Assembly: GCF_900116905.1 (NCBI RefSeq)
Contig: NZ_FPCG01000007.1
Span: forward strand, 1-64,000
Length of the DNA: 64,000 nucleotides
DNA from: Micrococcus terreus
Lineage (GTDB): Bacteria; Actinomycetota; Actinomycetes; Actinomycetales; Micrococcaceae
Direction of reading: 5' to 3'
The notes under the pieces were generated by a model that had not been told where the DNA came from, ran no database searches, and saw nothing but the letters and a program-made list of their open reading frames with translations. This document shows positions 32,536 to 41,016 of the stretch, one piece after another (positions within the stretch are counted from its first letter, which is position 1; each line of letters opens with the position of its first letter). A program made the position numbers and the translations under genes.

Positions 32536-33117
32536 TCTGCGTCCACGTCCGAACAGCCGGCGGGCCAGGTACCACAGCCCCACCAGAGCGCCGATCAGCA
32601 GGATCACCACGAGCACCGGCAGGAACACGGCGGCCAGTGCCAGCGAGGTGGAGGCGGCGTCCTCGACCGTGGAGAGCACCGGGGCAGCCGCGCCCGCCGT
32701 CACGGTGTTGGCACCGGCACGCGTGGTCGCCTTGAACAGGTGCACCAGCAGGGCCATGCCGGCACCGATCACCACCGGAACCCAGGCCTCTCCGGCGAAC
32801 AACGACCCGGGGTCCTGCACCGTCACGGTCTCCGATCCCATGCCGGAGGCAAAGGTGATGCCGCCAGCCGCCGGTCGAATGACGGTCTGCACGGCGTCGT
32901 TGACGCTGTCCAGCACAGGGATCTTGTCCGCCACCACTTCCAGCACCAGCAGACCGCCGATGATCCAGAGGGTGACGTCAGCCGAGAGCCAGGCCCAGGC
33001 GGACGGGAGCTCCACGAAGGAGGTGAACCGGTCCATCAGGCCCAGCACGAGCATGGGGATGTAGGCGTTCAGCCCAGCGGCACTGGCCAGGCCGGTGCCG
33101 GTGAGGAATTCGAGCAT
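32494..33117 (-). CDS. DUF4126 family membrane protein
   Basis: A 207-aa protein matching DUF4126: LEFLTGTGLASAAGLNAYIP at the start, then about four membrane helices. Also present are DKIPVLDSVNDAVQT, typical of the family, and a basic C-terminal tail (RRLFGRGRRDGS). The function of DUF4126 is unknown. ATG at 33117 fits the family start; an upstream extension is poor in conserved features. Confidence 0.8.
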   Translation of the reverse strand: MLEFLTGTGLASAAGLNAYIPMLVLGLMDRFTSFVELPSAWAWLSADVTLWIIGGLLVLEVVADKIPVLDSVNDAVQTVIRPAAGGITFASGMGSETVTVQDPGSLFAGEAWVPVVIGAGMALLVHLFKATTRAGANTVTAGAAAPVLSTVEDAASTSLALAAVFLPVLVVILLIGALVGLWYLARRLFGRGRRDGSLSPEDRRFAA

Positions 33118-33299
33118 GGTGCACCCGGTCTTCTGCAGCGCACCGTCGTCCCGCGGTTCGGATCCGTCCTCTCGGCGCCCTGCACTGCACATTCAACACC
33201 CATGGGGCCGCAACGCGTCCCGGATAGACTGAGGCGGCCCGTTCTGTGCCGTCCCGCACGCCGGGCTCAGCCCGATCCCCACCCCTTGGAGTCCTCCTC

Positions 33300-33821
33300 A
33301 TGACCACGCCCATCCCGGAGAAGCCCTCACGTCGCCAGCGGGCTCGTGTCCAGGATGCCGAGCGCCCACGGCTGCGGCTGGGGCTGATGGGCTTCCTGGT
33401 GGCGTGGTTGCTGCCCAACCTGGTGATGGCCGTCGTCGTCATGGTCCTGGGCCTGATCCCGGACCTGCAGGTCTACGGCTCGCTCTCCCCGCTGCTGACC
33501 GTGGTGGGGGTGGCCGGCCTGGTGATCGGCCTACCGCTGTGCCTGCTGGTGAATTGGGTATTCCGGCACCAGCTCAACCAGTGGGTGCACGTGATGGGCT
33601 ACGCCCTGGTGGGCATGCTCTACGGTCTGGCCGTGCTGCTCTATGGCGGCTCGGGCCTGCTGCCCATGCTCATCCCGCTGATCGGCTTCCCGGCTGCCGT
33701 GCTGATGGCCCTGGGACGCACCCTGGCCCGCCCGCTGGCCCACGTCGTGGACGCTGAGGGCGAGCCGATCGAGACAGACCTGGACGAGCCGGCCCCCTCC
33801 CCGTCGAACAGCACTGACTGA
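33300..33821 (+). CDS. Small membrane protein, unknown function
   Basis: A 173-aa protein with a basic N-terminal tail (residues 1-25), about four hydrophobic helices (such as GLMGFLVAWLLPNLVMAVVV and LLPMLIPLIGFPAAVLMALG) and an acidic, Pro/Ser-rich C-terminal tail. No motif recognised. ATG at 33300 was chosen over an upstream GTG at 33246 because the sequence before it lies near the putative promoter (ATAGACT around 33223). Confidence 0.65.
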   Translation: MTTPIPEKPSRRQRARVQDAERPRLRLGLMGFLVAWLLPNLVMAVVVMVLGLIPDLQVYGSLSPLLTVVGVAGLVIGLPLCLLVNWVFRHQLNQWVHVMGYALVGMLYGLAVLLYGGSGLLPMLIPLIGFPAAVLMALGRTLARPLAHVVDAEGEPIETDLDEPAPSPSNSTD

Positions 33822-33871
33822 GCCGAACGGGGCTGTGCGCGTGCACAGCAGAAGCACCTCGCGGGCAGGAG

Positions 33872-33877
33872 TACCAT
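33872..33877 (+). promoter_or_regulatory. -10 box of a leaderless promoter
   Basis: TACCAT, 7 nt upstream of the ATG at 33885; it favours this start over the ATG at 33876, which lies within the -10 box. Confidence 0.45.
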
Positions 33878-33884
33878 GGTCGGC

Positions 33885-34733
33885 ATGTCCAGCCCTGATG
33901 CCCGCACTCCCGGCCAGCCCTACGATCTCTCCTCCCCCGCCCTGGCGCTGACGATCGCCGGATCGGAGGCCACCGGCGGCGCCGGCGCCCAGGCCGATCT
34001 GAAGACCTTCCAGGAGCTGGGAGTCTTCGGCATGGTCGCCCTGACCTGCATCGTCTCCTTCGACCCGAAGAACGACTGGGGCCACCGGTTCGTGCCCGTG
34101 GAGGCCCAGGTGATCGCCGACCAGCTCGAGGCCATCCAGGGCGACTATGCCGACCAGCTGACCACCACCAAACTGGGCATGATGGGCTCCCCCGCCACCA
34201 TCTCCACGGTGGCGACGGCGCTGAAGAACCAGCAGTGGCAGAACATCGTGCTGGACCCGGTGCTGATCTGCAAGGGTCAGGAGCCCGGCCACGCCCTGGA
34301 CACCGATCAGGCCCTCAAGGCCGAGCTGCTCCCGCTGGCCACCTTCACCACCCCCAACCACTTCGAGGCCGAGCAGCTCTCCGGCATGAGCATCTCCTCG
34401 GTGGAGGACCTGCTGCAGGCCGCCCGGCGCATCCATGAGGTCTCCGGAGCCGCCGTGCTGGCCAAGGGCGGCATCCGTCTGGACGGCCCGGATGCCGTGG
34501 ACGTGTTCTACGACGGCACCACCGAGGAGATCCTCTCGGTGCCCAAGATCGGTGAGCACGCGGTCTCCGGCGCCGGCTGCTCCCTGGCCGCGGCCGTGAC
34601 TGCCGAACTGGCCAAGGGCGCCACCCCCGTGGAGGCGGCACGTCGCGCCAAGGAGTTCGTCACCGCCGGCATCCATCAACGGGTGGCCGGCAACACCCCG
34701 TTCGATGCCCTCTGGCAGGGCGGACTGCGGTGA
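33885..34733 (+). CDS. pdxK: Pyridoxal/pyridoxine kinase of the Gram-positive (Cys) type
   Basis: A 282-aa ribokinase-fold kinase that phosphorylates B6 vitamers (ThiD-like subgroup). Residues: AGSEATGGAGAQADLKTFQE near the start, TKLGMMGSPATIS, NIVLDPVLICKGQEPGHA, TPNHFEAEQLSG. The active-site loop reads VSGAGCSLAAAVTAELAKGA, with Cys where most ribokinases have Asp. This is typical of Bacillus/Staphylococcus-type PdxK rather than ThiD. The 3' end overlaps the FrnE-like gene by 4 bp. A hydroxymethylpyrimidine kinase role cannot be excluded. Confidence 0.82.
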   Translation: MSSPDARTPGQPYDLSSPALALTIAGSEATGGAGAQADLKTFQELGVFGMVALTCIVSFDPKNDWGHRFVPVEAQVIADQLEAIQGDYADQLTTTKLGMMGSPATISTVATALKNQQWQNIVLDPVLICKGQEPGHALDTDQALKAELLPLATFTTPNHFEAEQLSGMSISSVEDLLQAARRIHEVSGAAVLAKGGIRLDGPDAVDVFYDGTTEEILSVPKIGEHAVSGAGCSLAAAVTAELAKGATPVEAARRAKEFVTAGIHQRVAGNTPFDALWQGGLR

Positions 34734-35476
34734 GGATCGAGATCTTCTCGGACGTCGGCTGCCCATGGTGCTTCATCGGCAAACGGCGTTTCGAACGGGC
34801 GCTGGCCCAGTTCCCCCACCGAGACCAGGTGGAGGTGGAGTGGAAGAGCTATCAGCTGGATCCGTCCCTGCCCGAACATGATGCCCGCTCGGAGGTCGAG
34901 TACCTGACTCAGGCCAAGGGGATGCCGGAGGGCCAGGTGCGCCAGATGCTCGGTCACGTCACCGCCCAGGCCCTGGACGAGAACCTGCACTACGACTTCG
35001 ACTCCCTGGTGGTGGCCAACTCCTGGAAGGCCCACCGTCTCATCCAGCGCGCCAAGGCGGTCTCACTGGCCGCAGCGGAGGAGCTGGAGGAGCAGCTGTT
35101 CTCCGCCCACTTCGAGCGCGGCGAGGACATCGGCTCGGAGCAGGTGCTCGCGGAGCTCGGCCAGGCGGCCGGGCTGACTGCCGAGCAGGTCGGGGAAGCG
35201 CTCTCGGACTCCAGCTGGGAGGACCGGGTCCGCGCGGACCTGCAGGAGGCCCGGGCCCTGGGTGTGACCGGGGTGCCCTTCTTCGTCCTGGACCGGAAGT
35301 ACGGCATCTCCGGGGCGCAGCCCACCGAGCTGTTCGCCCAGGCACTGGAGCAGGCCTGGGCTGAACACCAGCCCCTGCAGATGGTCTCCCCCACGGCCGG
35401 TCCCGGCCAGGGTCCCGACGACGGCCCCCAGGCTGGTCTGGATGGTCAGGTCTGCGGCCCCGAGGGATGCGACTGA
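34730..35476 (+). CDS. FrnE-like DsbA-family thiol oxidoreductase
   Basis: A 248-aa cytosolic thioredoxin-fold protein (no signal peptide). The CPWC active site is near residue 11 (SDVGCPWCFIGKRRFE). A helical insertion with NSWKAHRLIQRAK follows, and the cis-Pro loop GVTGVPFFVLDRKYGISGAQ occurs near 180-200, as in FrnE/HCCA isomerase-like proteins. The C-terminus ends with an extra Cys pair (VCGPEGCD). The GTG start overlaps the pdxK stop. Role in redox or stress physiology is inferred from family. Confidence 0.85.
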   Translation: MRIEIFSDVGCPWCFIGKRRFERALAQFPHRDQVEVEWKSYQLDPSLPEHDARSEVEYLTQAKGMPEGQVRQMLGHVTAQALDENLHYDFDSLVVANSWKAHRLIQRAKAVSLAAAEELEEQLFSAHFERGEDIGSEQVLAELGQAAGLTAEQVGEALSDSSWEDRVRADLQEARALGVTGVPFFVLDRKYGISGAQPTELFAQALEQAWAEHQPLQMVSPTAGPGQGPDDGPQAGLDGQVCGPEGCD

Positions 35477-35517
35477 GCACCGTCACTCCGGGCCCCCGCA
35501 GCAGGGGTCCCAGCGCC

Positions 35518-36759
35518 TCAGTCAGTGTGCCGGAAGTCCAGCCCCAGTCGGCGGGCCCCGAGGAAGCGCACCGCCAGCGCGATGCCGATCAGTGAGGCGG
35601 CCAGCGTCATGGTCCAGGACAGACGCCACCCTCCGCTCGCCGTGGCGATCGCGGCGAGGATGATCGGCCCGACCAGATTGGCCGCGTTGTAGATCTGCTG
35701 CATCAGCCCCATCACGGCCGCCGGCGATCCGTCCTCGGGTGCCACGTCCACCGCGATCCGCGTCAGAGTGGCCGGGATCAGGGCACCCACCCCGGAGAAG
35801 AGGGTGACGGCCACGATCTGCACCACCAGTCCACCGGGCACGGACGTCCAGTCCGGGGCGAAGGTGACCACCGTGGTGACGGCCATGGTGATCAGTCCGA
35901 TCAGCAGCAGCGGCAGGGCCGAGACGCCCCGCTGATGGAGTCGGCCGGAGAGGATGTTGCCCACCGCGTTCATTCCGCCCACCACGGCGGTGACCACCCC
36001 CGGCCAGAGTCCACCCACACCGGCTTCGCGGAAGATGGTGGGCAGGAAGCCGATCACCGCTCCCCACTGCAGGGTGTAACAGGCGAAGACGATGCCGGCG
36101 ATCCACGGCGTCAGGGTGGCCACGGTACGGCGGATGCGGACGACGGCGGCGCCCACCTGGGGCGGTCCGGTGTCCGGATCCGCAGGGACACAGGCGAGGA
36201 TGAGCGGGACGGTGATCGCGGTGATCACGGCCATGATGATCCACCAGGTGTTCCACCTGACGCTGGTCAGCAGCAGCGTGGAGGCCAGCACCGCCAGAAA
36301 CGTGGCCATGCCCTGGAAGCCGGCCCACCAGCCCATCGCGATGTTCGCAGAGGCCGGGTGCGCCACCCGGCGGATGAGGGCCGGTGCCACCACCCCGGCC
36401 ATCAGGAAGCCCACGCCCTCAAGCATGCGGGTCAGCATCAGGAACCAGGTCTCCGTGGCGAAGGCACCGGCCAGAGAGCCCACGGCGAGCAGGACCATGC
36501 CGACCACCAGGGTTCGGCGCAGCCCCCAGATCTCCGAGAACAGGGAGGCGGCCAGCCCGAGCAGCATGGAGCCGACCTGCACGATGCCCAGCAGCACACC
36601 GGAGTCCACGAGGGACAGGCCCAGATCGGCTCGGATGAAGTCCAGGGCGCCGGGCAGCTTCCAGATGTGCATGGCCGAGGCGACTCCTGCGACCACGACG
36701 ATGATCCAGGCACGTGATCCGCCAGAGGCCGTGGCGCATTGCGGGGCCGAAGGGGGCAT
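35518..36759 (-). CDS. MFS transporter (CynX/NimT-like)
   Basis: A 413-aa major facilitator permease with 12 predicted helices. The first helices (AWIIVVVAGVASAMHIWKLP), loop SEIWGLRRTLVVGMVLLAVG and the second half starting near residue 215 are typical. The arrangement resembles cyanate/nitroimidazole-type (CynX) permeases, but the substrate cannot be told. A TAGGGT -10 box lies 6 nt before the ATG. A strong hairpin at 36818-36851 isolates the promoter from upstream transcription. Confidence 0.82.
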   Translation of the reverse strand: MPPSAPQCATASGGSRAWIIVVVAGVASAMHIWKLPGALDFIRADLGLSLVDSGVLLGIVQVGSMLLGLAASLFSEIWGLRRTLVVGMVLLAVGSLAGAFATETWFLMLTRMLEGVGFLMAGVVAPALIRRVAHPASANIAMGWWAGFQGMATFLAVLASTLLLTSVRWNTWWIIMAVITAITVPLILACVPADPDTGPPQVGAAVVRIRRTVATLTPWIAGIVFACYTLQWGAVIGFLPTIFREAGVGGLWPGVVTAVVGGMNAVGNILSGRLHQRGVSALPLLLIGLITMAVTTVVTFAPDWTSVPGGLVVQIVAVTLFSGVGALIPATLTRIAVDVAPEDGSPAAVMGLMQQIYNAANLVGPIILAAIATASGGWRLSWTMTLAASLIGIALAVRFLGARRLGLDFRHTD

Positions 36760-36765
36760 GTCGAC

Positions 36766-36771
36766 ACCCTA
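36766..36771 (-). promoter_or_regulatory. -10 box of a leaderless promoter
   Basis: TAGGGT on the minus strand, 6 nt upstream of the ATG at 36759. Confidence 0.5.
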
Positions 36772-36817
36772 GTGGGACACGACACGACAGTGGCGTGCGC
36801 ACCGGCCCGTTAACGGC

Positions 36818-36851
36818 CTGAGAGGCGGCAGCCGTGGCTGCCGCCTCTCAG
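36818..36851. terminator. Strong hairpin downstream of the histidine kinase gene
   Basis: CTGAGAGGCGGCAGCC (36818-36833) and its perfect complement (36836-36851) separated by GT, effectively a 15-bp stem with a tetraloop. It lies between the kinase gene and the MFS gene on the same strand and probably terminates the peptide-kinase transcript. The rest of 36760-37006 shows no gene. Confidence 0.65.
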
Positions 36852-37006
36852 CGGATCTGGATCAGTGGAGCCCGCATCCCCCCGGGCTGATTCCATCTGA
36901 TCTGTTCCGTCGCACCGTCTCATGGGGCTCTTTCAGAGTAGTCAGCGCACAGTCTGCACAGGTAGTGGACCTTTGGACAGACTTTCTGCCCCGAGTGTGG
37001 TCCACA

Positions 37007-38230
37007 TCACATCCGACGGGAGGAGTGCCCGTTCGAGGGGATCGGGACCCCCGCACGCACCCACCACCAGTCCTTCTCTCGACCGGAGGTGAAGGTCCCT
37101 CCGAAGGCCCTCACGCGGTCCCTCATCCCGATCAGCCCATGACCGGAGGACATCCAGGCACCTCGTCCGCGCGGTGTCATGCCCAGACTGTTGCCCACGG
37201 CCAACCGCACCTCCTGGTCATCGGCGTCGAGCTCGATCACCGCTTCGCTGCCACCTCCGGCATGCTTGGCCACATTGGTCACCGCCTCCTGCATGACCCG
37301 GTACAGGGCGGTCTGGACACTCTGGGAGATGCCTTCGGACAGGCCCTCCGTCCTGACGGCCGTGGAGATCCCCAACGATTCCAGGCCCCGCCCGAACTTC
37401 ACCGCTCCATGTTCGAGGTCCAGAGCCGAGGCCCCGTCCTGCGCGTCGGTCTCGGAGGCGTTGGCGGGATCGGCCACCAGGCCCTCGGCCTGCAGCAGCG
37501 TCAGCATCCGGCGCAGGTCGCCCAGCGCCTCCTTGGCAGAATCGCCGGCCACCTGCACCGCCATCCGAGCCGCCTCGTCCGTCCCCACGAACTGTGCCGT
37601 CCTGGTCTGCATGGCGATGATGGTCAGGTTGTGCGCCACGATGTCATGCAGGTCCCGGGCCAGCAGTCTCCGCTCCTCCTGGGCCGCCTCAGCGGCACGG
37701 CGCGTGGCCTCGGCGACGCGGCGCAGGTCCCGCTCACGGCGAGCCAGGCTCTGCTGGATGAAATGTCCGATGGTCCAGCCCCCGGCCAGCAGAGGCACCA
37801 CCACCCACAGGCTGCTGGAGTCCTCGGGCGTGGTGATCGGGATGGACGCCGCCCAGGAGATCGAGACGGCCAGGGCGAACAGGCTGAACGGGAGATTCGC
37901 CGACGCCGCCACCAGCACCAGGATCACGGGCAGCAGCAGTGACGGTGAGACGTGCAGCCCGAAGACGTGGCTGGCGATCAGCCCCGGGATCAAGGCGGTG
38001 AAGGCCACGGTGCTGCGGATCCACAGCAGGAAGAAGGGGATGCCCGTCAGCAGGGTCAACAGCACGTTGGGGGCACGGTCACCCTGAGTCCAATCGCCCA
38101 GGACCATGTCCGAGACCATGGACGCGCCCATGAACACGGTGATCAGGATGAGCACGACCCGGTTCAGGGGCCGCGCACGCCAGAAGTCGCCTGACCTCTC
38201 CAGGAGATCAGGCGACGCCGGTGCCGTCAT
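37007..38230 (-). CDS. Sensor histidine kinase (NarL/LiaS-type)
   Basis: A 407-aa membrane kinase. About five hydrophobic segments occupy residues 25-165 with only short loops, so the input is probably membrane or small-molecule signals. A coiled linker (RRERDLRRVAEATRRAAEAA) leads to the HisKA_3 motif ARDLHDIVAHNL with the phospho-acceptor His near 194. The ATPase N box (MQEAVTNVAKHA) and GLIGMRDRVRAFGG follow. It lies 18 bp after the small secreted-peptide gene on the same strand, and the cognate response regulator is divergent at 38559. No clear RBS; coupled translation from the peptide gene is likely. Confidence 0.9.
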   Translation of the reverse strand: MTAPASPDLLERSGDFWRARPLNRVVLILITVFMGASMVSDMVLGDWTQGDRAPNVLLTLLTGIPFFLLWIRSTVAFTALIPGLIASHVFGLHVSPSLLLPVILVLVAASANLPFSLFALAVSISWAASIPITTPEDSSSLWVVVPLLAGGWTIGHFIQQSLARRERDLRRVAEATRRAAEAAQEERRLLARDLHDIVAHNLTIIAMQTRTAQFVGTDEAARMAVQVAGDSAKEALGDLRRMLTLLQAEGLVADPANASETDAQDGASALDLEHGAVKFGRGLESLGISTAVRTEGLSEGISQSVQTALYRVMQEAVTNVAKHAGGGSEAVIELDADDQEVRLAVGNSLGMTPRGRGAWMSSGHGLIGMRDRVRAFGGTFTSGREKDWWWVRAGVPIPSNGHSSRRM

Positions 38231-38248
38231 GCGATGGAAAGACCTGAC

Positions 38249-38461
38249 TCAGCCGCAGAAGATGCCGAAGACCTTGCACAGCCACTTGCCTCCAGCGGAG
38301 GTCACGCCAGTGGGGCTGGCGGTCTCCGGAAGAGTGACCGACACGGAGGGGCCAGGGGCCACCGGGGCAGGCGAACCCGCGGGCGTGGCCGCAGCCGGGG
38401 AGGCGATCAGGGCGACAGAGGCGGCCACAGCGGCCAGGGAGGTGTAGACAGTCCGTTCCAT
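38249..38461 (-). CDS. Small secreted Cys-containing peptide precursor
   Basis: A 70-aa precursor with a clear signal peptide: basic METRV-like start (MERTVYTS), hydrophobic core AAVAASVALIA and an ASPAAA signal peptidase site near residue 26. A Pro/Ser/Thr linker follows, ending TSAGG. The last 12 residues, KWLCKVFGIFCG, are amphipathic with two Cys seven apart and follow a Gly-Gly. This looks like a secreted signalling or antimicrobial peptide. It lies directly upstream of a histidine kinase gene. AATACT sits 6 nt before this ATG, supporting it over the ATG at 38479. Function is inference. Confidence 0.65.
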   Translation of the reverse strand: MERTVYTSLAAVAASVALIASPAAATPAGSPAPVAPGPSVSVTLPETASPTGVTSAGGKWLCKVFGIFCG

Positions 38462-38467
38462 GACACC

Positions 38468-38473
38468 AGTATT
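38468..38473 (-). promoter_or_regulatory. -10 box of the peptide-kinase operon
   Basis: AATACT on the minus strand, 6 nt before the peptide ATG at 38461. Upstream, GTCTGGGTCA (around 38513-38522) and the related TGACACCCAGTCAGAC (38461-38495 region) form a spaced inverted pair that could bind the response regulator. Confidence 0.4.
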
Positions 38474-38546
38474 CCGCATGACACCCAGTCAGACCAGAGG
38501 TGCAGGTCACCGTCTGGGTCACTCTCCGTGCGGCACTGCGGCCCGG

Positions 38547-38552
38547 TACGCT
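38547..38552 (+). promoter_or_regulatory. -10 box of the response regulator gene
   Basis: TACGCT, 6 nt upstream of the ATG at 38559; leaderless arrangement. The same TACGCTGAC string precedes the gene at 52828. Confidence 0.55.
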
Positions 38553-38558
38553 GACGCC

Positions 38559-39281
38559 ATGGTGCAGACTCCTCCCGCGATGACTCCGGCTCCCGGGCAC
38601 AGCCGCCCCTTGACGGTGCTGGTGGTGGACGATCAACCCCTGATGAGCGGGGCTCTGAAGACGCTGATCGGTTCGGCACCGCACATGGAATGCGTGGGGG
38701 TGGCCGCCAACGGCGAGGAGGCGGTCGAAGCCTGCATCGCGGTGCGGCCGGACGTGGTCCTGATGGACATGCAGATGCCGGTCATGGGCGGCGTGGAGGC
38801 CACCGCCCGAATCACCGAGGCCTGCCCGGACACCCGGGTCCTGGCCATCACCACCTTCACGTCCGAGCAGTACCTGGTCCCGGCCCTGCGTGCCGGTGCC
38901 GCCGGCTACCTGCTCAAGGATGCCGAGCCCACGGTCATCCTCGGGGCGATCTGGGGTGTCCACCGCGGTGAGTCCGTGCTGGCCCCGGCGGTCACCGCCA
39001 AGCTGCTGGCCTCCATCGAGCATGACCGTCCCGTGGTGGGACGGGCCCAGCTCAAGCCCGGGGATCCGGACGGTTCCGATCTGACCCCGCGGGAACGGGA
39101 GATCCTGCAGCTGCTGGCCCGGGGCCGGTCCAACCCGGAGATCGCCCAGTCGCTCTCCCTCTCCGAGTCCACGGTCAAGGCCAACCTCACACGGATCATG
39201 GACAAGCTCGAGGTGCGCGACCGCGTCCAGGTGATCATCCGCGCCGCCCAGCTGGGGCTGGTGACCCTCTCGCTCGACTGA
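38559..39281 (+). CDS. NarL/LuxR-family response regulator
   Basis: A 240-aa two-component regulator. Receiver: LTVLVVDDQPLMSGALKTLI, phospho-acceptor Asp near residue 70 in DVVLMDMQMPVMGG, and the switch Thr/Lys region ITTFTSEQY and GYLLKDAEP. The C-terminal LuxR-type HTH reads LTPREREILQLLARGRSNPE then LSESTVKANLTRIMDKL. It is divergent from the peptide-kinase pair and most likely phosphorylated by that kinase. The shared 97-bp intergenic region is the probable target. Confidence 0.92.
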   Translation: MVQTPPAMTPAPGHSRPLTVLVVDDQPLMSGALKTLIGSAPHMECVGVAANGEEAVEACIAVRPDVVLMDMQMPVMGGVEATARITEACPDTRVLAITTFTSEQYLVPALRAGAAGYLLKDAEPTVILGAIWGVHRGESVLAPAVTAKLLASIEHDRPVVGRAQLKPGDPDGSDLTPREREILQLLARGRSNPEIAQSLSLSESTVKANLTRIMDKLEVRDRVQVIIRAAQLGLVTLSLD

Positions 39282-39291
39282 GCTCCGCGGA

Positions 39292-40602
39292 TCAGGCCCG
39301 GACCACCGGTACCTCGGCGAACCGGGTGGTGTACTGCGGGGAGGCGAACTCCCGCCGCATGCTCCATTGGCCCTGTTCCACCAGCCCGCCCTGGCCCAGA
39401 CCGATCGCCCCCGCGCCGAAGCGGCCTCGGACCGCCCCGAGCACGTCCTCCACATGCCGATCCGGTTCTGCCGACTCGAACACCTCCAGCATGGGATTCT
39501 GCTGGGCGGCGGACTCCAGGCCGGAGAGCATCACCCCGGCACGGTTGTAGGGGATGCCCTCACTCATCACCGAACGCATGGCGGCGGCCGCGGCACGGGT
39601 GATGGCGACCGGATCCGCCGTGGCCCGGTCCAGGGCGACCGTCCGGGCCACGGATCCGTCCTCGCCGGTGAACCGGGAGGTCCCCGCCGTCACGGTCAGC
39701 ACGCGTGCCCGCTGGCCCTGAGCGGCCATGCGGGCCGCAGCGCGCTGGGCGTAGACGTTCATCACCTCGGCCATCTCGGCCTGGGTGGTGACCGGGCGGG
39801 AGAAGGACCGGGAGAAGATGACCTGGGCCGGACCGGCGCTCTCATCCACGTCCGGCACGCAGGGGGTGCCCCTCAGCTCCAGGACCGTGCGCTCGAGCAC
39901 CACGGAGAATCGAGACCGGATCCACCCCGGATCGGCATCGCGCAGGTCAGCGATCGAGTGGATCCCGAGCTGCTCCAGCCGGGCCGAGGTCTTGCGTCCC
40001 ACACCCCACACCTCCCCCGCTGGAAGACGGCGCAGCAGCGCCTCCACCGACCCGCGGGGCACACTGTCCCAGGCCATCACCCCACCCAGCCGGCCGTCGT
40101 CGGGATTGTGCTTGGCCACATGGTTGGCGAACTTGGCCAGCGTCTTGGTGGGGGCGATGCCCACACACACCGGCAGTCCCACATGCCGGGCCACGGCCTC
40201 CCGCAGCTGCCGTCCGGTGGCCTGCAGCCGCTCAGCATCGCCCTGCAGTCCCAGGAACGACTCGTCGATCGAGTACACCTGCTGCCAGGTGCCGAACCGG
40301 CCCAGCAGCTCCATCACCCGGGCGGACATGTCCCCGTAGAGCTCGTAGTTGGACGAACGGGCCACCAGGCCCCAGCGTTCGGCTTGCCGGGCGATCTGGA
40401 ACCAGGGAACGCCGGTCTTCAGTCCCAGGGCCTTGGCCTCCGGGGAGCGGGCGACCACGCAGCCGTCGTTGTTGGAGAGCACCACCACGGGACGGCCTTC
40501 GAGGGAGGGGTCGAAGGCCCGCTCACAGGAGACGTAGAAGTTGTTCACGTCCACCAGGGCGATCCGGTCCAGCGTGGCAGGACGGGACCCGACGCCGGGC
40601 AT
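39292..40602 (-). CDS. umuC: Y-family DNA polymerase (UmuC-like, Pol V catalytic subunit)
   Basis: A 436-aa translesion polymerase. [20 protein letters not shown] opens the catalytic palm with the first Asp; [11 protein letters not shown] has the Asp-Glu pair; the HhH region follows ([20 protein letters not shown]), and a little-finger domain to the end. Similarity is to UmuC rather than DinB, including the [19 protein letters not shown] stretch. ATG at 40602 lies 5 bp after the umuD stop and is preferred over an upstream ATG at 40644 that would overlap it. No SOS (LexA) box is visible upstream of the operon. Confidence 0.92.
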   Translation of the reverse strand: MPGVGSRPATLDRIALVDVNNFYVSCERAFDPSLEGRPVVVLSNNDGCVVARSPEAKALGLKTGVPWFQIARQAERWGLVARSSNYELYGDMSARVMELLGRFGTWQQVYSIDESFLGLQGDAERLQATGRQLREAVARHVGLPVCVGIAPTKTLAKFANHVAKHNPDDGRLGGVMAWDSVPRGSVEALLRRLPAGEVWGVGRKTSARLEQLGIHSIADLRDADPGWIRSRFSVVLERTVLELRGTPCVPDVDESAGPAQVIFSRSFSRPVTTQAEMAEVMNVYAQRAAARMAAQGQRARVLTVTAGTSRFTGEDGSVARTVALDRATADPVAITRAAAAAMRSVMSEGIPYNRAGVMLSGLESAAQQNPMLEVFESAEPDRHVEDVLGAVRGRFGAGAIGLGQGGLVEQGQWSMRREFASPQYTTRFAEVPVVRA

Positions 40603-40607
40603 CGCGC

Positions 40608-41009
40608 TCACAGCCGGTGCAGGCAGCAGGTGGCCACGCCCCACACCTGCAGCCGATCAGGATCCTCCAGGACCAGCGGCGCAGCGCCGTCCTCCGTGGC
40701 CAGGGCGACGGCGCGCTCGCCCCCGCGCACCTCCAGCAGGAGCCGACGCACCAGCAGCTCCCCGTCCACCACGGCCACCACCACGGAGCCGTCCTGGGGC
40801 ACGGCGGCCCGGTCCACGATCAGCTCGTCGCCGTCGCTGATCCCCGCCCCGGACATGGCCTGTCCGGCCACGCGCAGGATGAAGGTGGAGGTGCGGTCCC
40901 GGATCAGCTCTCGGTTCAGATCGATCCCGCCGTCCAGGTAGTCCCGGGCCGGGGAGGGGAAGCCGTGGGCGCGAGGAGACTGTCCTGCTCCGGCGGGCTG
41001 GACGGTCAT
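40608..41009 (-). CDS. umuD: UmuD-like protein with degenerate protease active site
   Basis: A 133-aa S24/LexA-fold protein. [20 protein letters not shown] and [13 protein letters not shown] closely match E. coli UmuD. However, the catalytic Ser of the GDSM motif is Ala here (GQAMSGAG, residue 51), and the catalytic Lys (K97 of E. coli) is Arg (LLVRRL, residue 88). The cleavage site position reads His-Gly (15-16). Thus RecA-stimulated self-cleavage appears impossible. The N-terminal arm is about ten residues shorter than in E. coli. Located between the SNase-like gene and umuC in one operon. Confidence 0.88.
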   Translation of the reverse strand: MTVQPAGAGQSPRAHGFPSPARDYLDGGIDLNRELIRDRTSTFILRVAGQAMSGAGISDGDELIVDRAAVPQDGSVVVAVVDGELLVRRLLLEVRGGERAVALATEDGAAPLVLEDPDRLQVWGVATCCLHRL

Positions 41010-41016
41010 GCTCGCC

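Noticed and set aside
38320-38345. LPETA in the secreted peptide read as a sortase anchor
   Set aside because: A sortase substrate needs a hydrophobic segment and basic tail after the motif; here only a short Cys peptide follows.
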